From Bernardetia sp. ABR2-2B (GTDB taxonomy: Bacteria; Bacteroidota; Bacteroidia; Cytophagales; Bernardetiaceae): DNA of 64,000 bases. Below are positions 63,319-64,000 of this stretch, in pieces; position 1 is the stretch's first letter; each line of letters opens with the position of its first letter. Position numbers and translations under genes: made by a program. The DNA lies in contig NZ_CP147020.1 in NCBI RefSeq assembly GCF_037126435.1, positions 3,948,001-4,012,000 of the forward strand. The letters run 5' to 3'. A model generated the notes under the pieces. It searched no databases. It was given only the letters and a program-made list of their open reading frames with translations, and was not told the origin of the DNA.

Positions 63319-63352
63319 TGTATTTAGACCCTTAGGAATAATTACGAATCCT

Positions 63353-63390
63353 GCCGTTGTTGGTGTTTTAGCGATAACAACACCAACAAC
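63353..63390. repeat. Stem-loop repeat between the two gldN genes
   Basis: gttgttggtgtt (63356-63367) pairs perfectly with aacaccaacaac (63379-63390) over 12 bp with an 11-base loop. The sequence starting gccgttgttggt is shared with the left arm of the element at 35813 and, partly, with 45516-45527. It may terminate gldN and also be a dispersed palindrome. Confidence 0.7.
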
Positions 63391-63413
63391 CACTAATCTT
63401 GTAACAACCAATT

Positions 63414-64000
63414 ATGAAAAAGCTATTTTATAATCCTTTTACTCCATTACTTGTCTTACTTTTTGTGAGTACAAGTAATTTTTGCTTAGCTCAAAGCGCA
63501 TTAAGTCCAGAAACACGCCCAAATGAAACAGCCATTGGAATCGAAAAACCAAAAACAGAAAAGATTATTCAAGATGAAATAAATCCTTTTTCATTGCGCC
63601 CAATTCCGAAATCACATATTGCTTTTCAAAAATCGATTTGGTTACAAGTTTCCTTGAAGCAGAAATCTAATTTACCTCTTTGGTATGCTGGTCATGAATT
63701 ATCCAAATTTTTGATAGAAAATGCTTTAAATGGAAAAATCACGCCTTATAGAGATGATAAATTAGAAAGTGTTCTATCAAAAAATGACCTTTTAGAGAGT
63801 TTGAAAGTAGAAGAAACAGCTAAACTTGCATTTAACTCTGATAACTTTAAAGAAAATGATTCAATACAAAAACTAATTGATTTTTCAGAGCTTTCTATTT
63901 TAGAGATAAAAGAAGATTATATTTTGGATATTCAGCATTCAAGAATGATTCATGATGTACTTGCTTTTACACTCATTCTTCCTGCAAATAAAAATAGATT
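63414..64000 (+). CDS. Second GldN paralogue (partial, runs off the window)
   Basis: An open frame from the ATG at 63414 continues past the right edge with 195 codons visible. It has a signal peptide (MKKLFYNPFTPLLVLLFVSTSNFCLAQ). The body parallels the preceding GldN: IPKSHIAFQKSIWLQVSLKQKSNLPLWYAGHELSKFLIE, GKITPYRDDKLESVL and YILDIQHSRMIHDVLAFTLILP. The signal peptide and linker differ, and the identity is moderate, so it is an old duplicate rather than a recent copy. It may be a variant subunit of the secretion ring. Confidence 0.88.
   Translation, partial: MKKLFYNPFTPLLVLLFVSTSNFCLAQSALSPETRPNETAIGIEKPKTEKIIQDEINPFSLRPIPKSHIAFQKSIWLQVSLKQKSNLPLWYAGHELSKFLIENALNGKITPYRDDKLESVLSKNDLLESLKVEETAKLAFNSDNFKENDSIQKLIDFSELSILEIKEDYILDIQHSRMIHDVLAFTLILPANKNR

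Overview
The window looks like chromosomal DNA from a Bacteroidota bacterium of the Cytophagales type. Evidence seen: strongly AT-rich DNA, almost no Shine-Dalgarno sequences, TAnnTTTG-like promoter boxes, TonB-dependent outer membrane proteins, type IX secretion (T9SS) sorting domains of both kinds at protein C-termini, GldN gliding/secretion subunits, a fused IcmF mutase and a SerB-SerA fusion. Placement near Flexibacter/Bernardetia is my inference, not proven. No rRNA, tRNA, CRISPR array, integrase or transposase was seen.

Region 1 (1-10.4 kb) is defence-like. A protein of unknown function is paired with a SecB-like chaperone. A tightly overlapping hsdM-hsdS-hsdR operon (type I restriction-modification) with a YgjP-type metallopeptidase follows, then an exported DNA/RNA non-specific endonuclease with a small protein of unknown function.

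Region 2 (10.5-31.4 kb) mixes housekeeping and surface genes: a WbpP/TviC-type UDP-HexNAc epimerase, free methionine-R-sulfoxide reductase (msrC), a 1301-residue T9SS-exported protein, a TonB-dependent receptor, SerB-SerA, a DUF808 membrane protein, an outer membrane beta-barrel receptor and mutS. It carries clear scars of duplication. A decayed copy of msrC and a 20-bp trace of it lie beyond two surface-protein genes, and a perfect 42-bp direct repeat brackets another secreted-protein gene next to mutS.

Region 3 (31.5-41.1 kb) runs from icmF to uvrC. Between them lie accessory genes: a two-domain protein that may join an effector-associated-domain-like helical domain to a PD-(D/E)XK nuclease fold, a TlpA-like lipoprotein, a nucleotidyltransferase toxin-antitoxin-like pair, a PIN-domain toxin-antitoxin pair and a Uma2 family nuclease. 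Three copies of one hairpin repeat separate the last modules like cassette boundaries; a fourth copy lies at 26.2 kb behind another orphan gene.

Region 4 (41.1-64 kb) is mostly envelope biology: a SIMPL-like exported protein, a voltage-sensor-like membrane protein with no visible pore, RseP, a 1912-residue T9SS type-B protein with about five near-identical PKD/Ig units, a head-GIN-domain lipoprotein, an acyltransferase-like protein, a 7TM-DISM/SpoIIE phosphatase, a PKD-repeat lipoprotein, TsaE, alanine dehydrogenase, a DUF4230 protein and two tandem GldN paralogues, the second cut by the window edge. The GldN proteins belong to the machinery that would export the two T9SS cargo proteins seen here.
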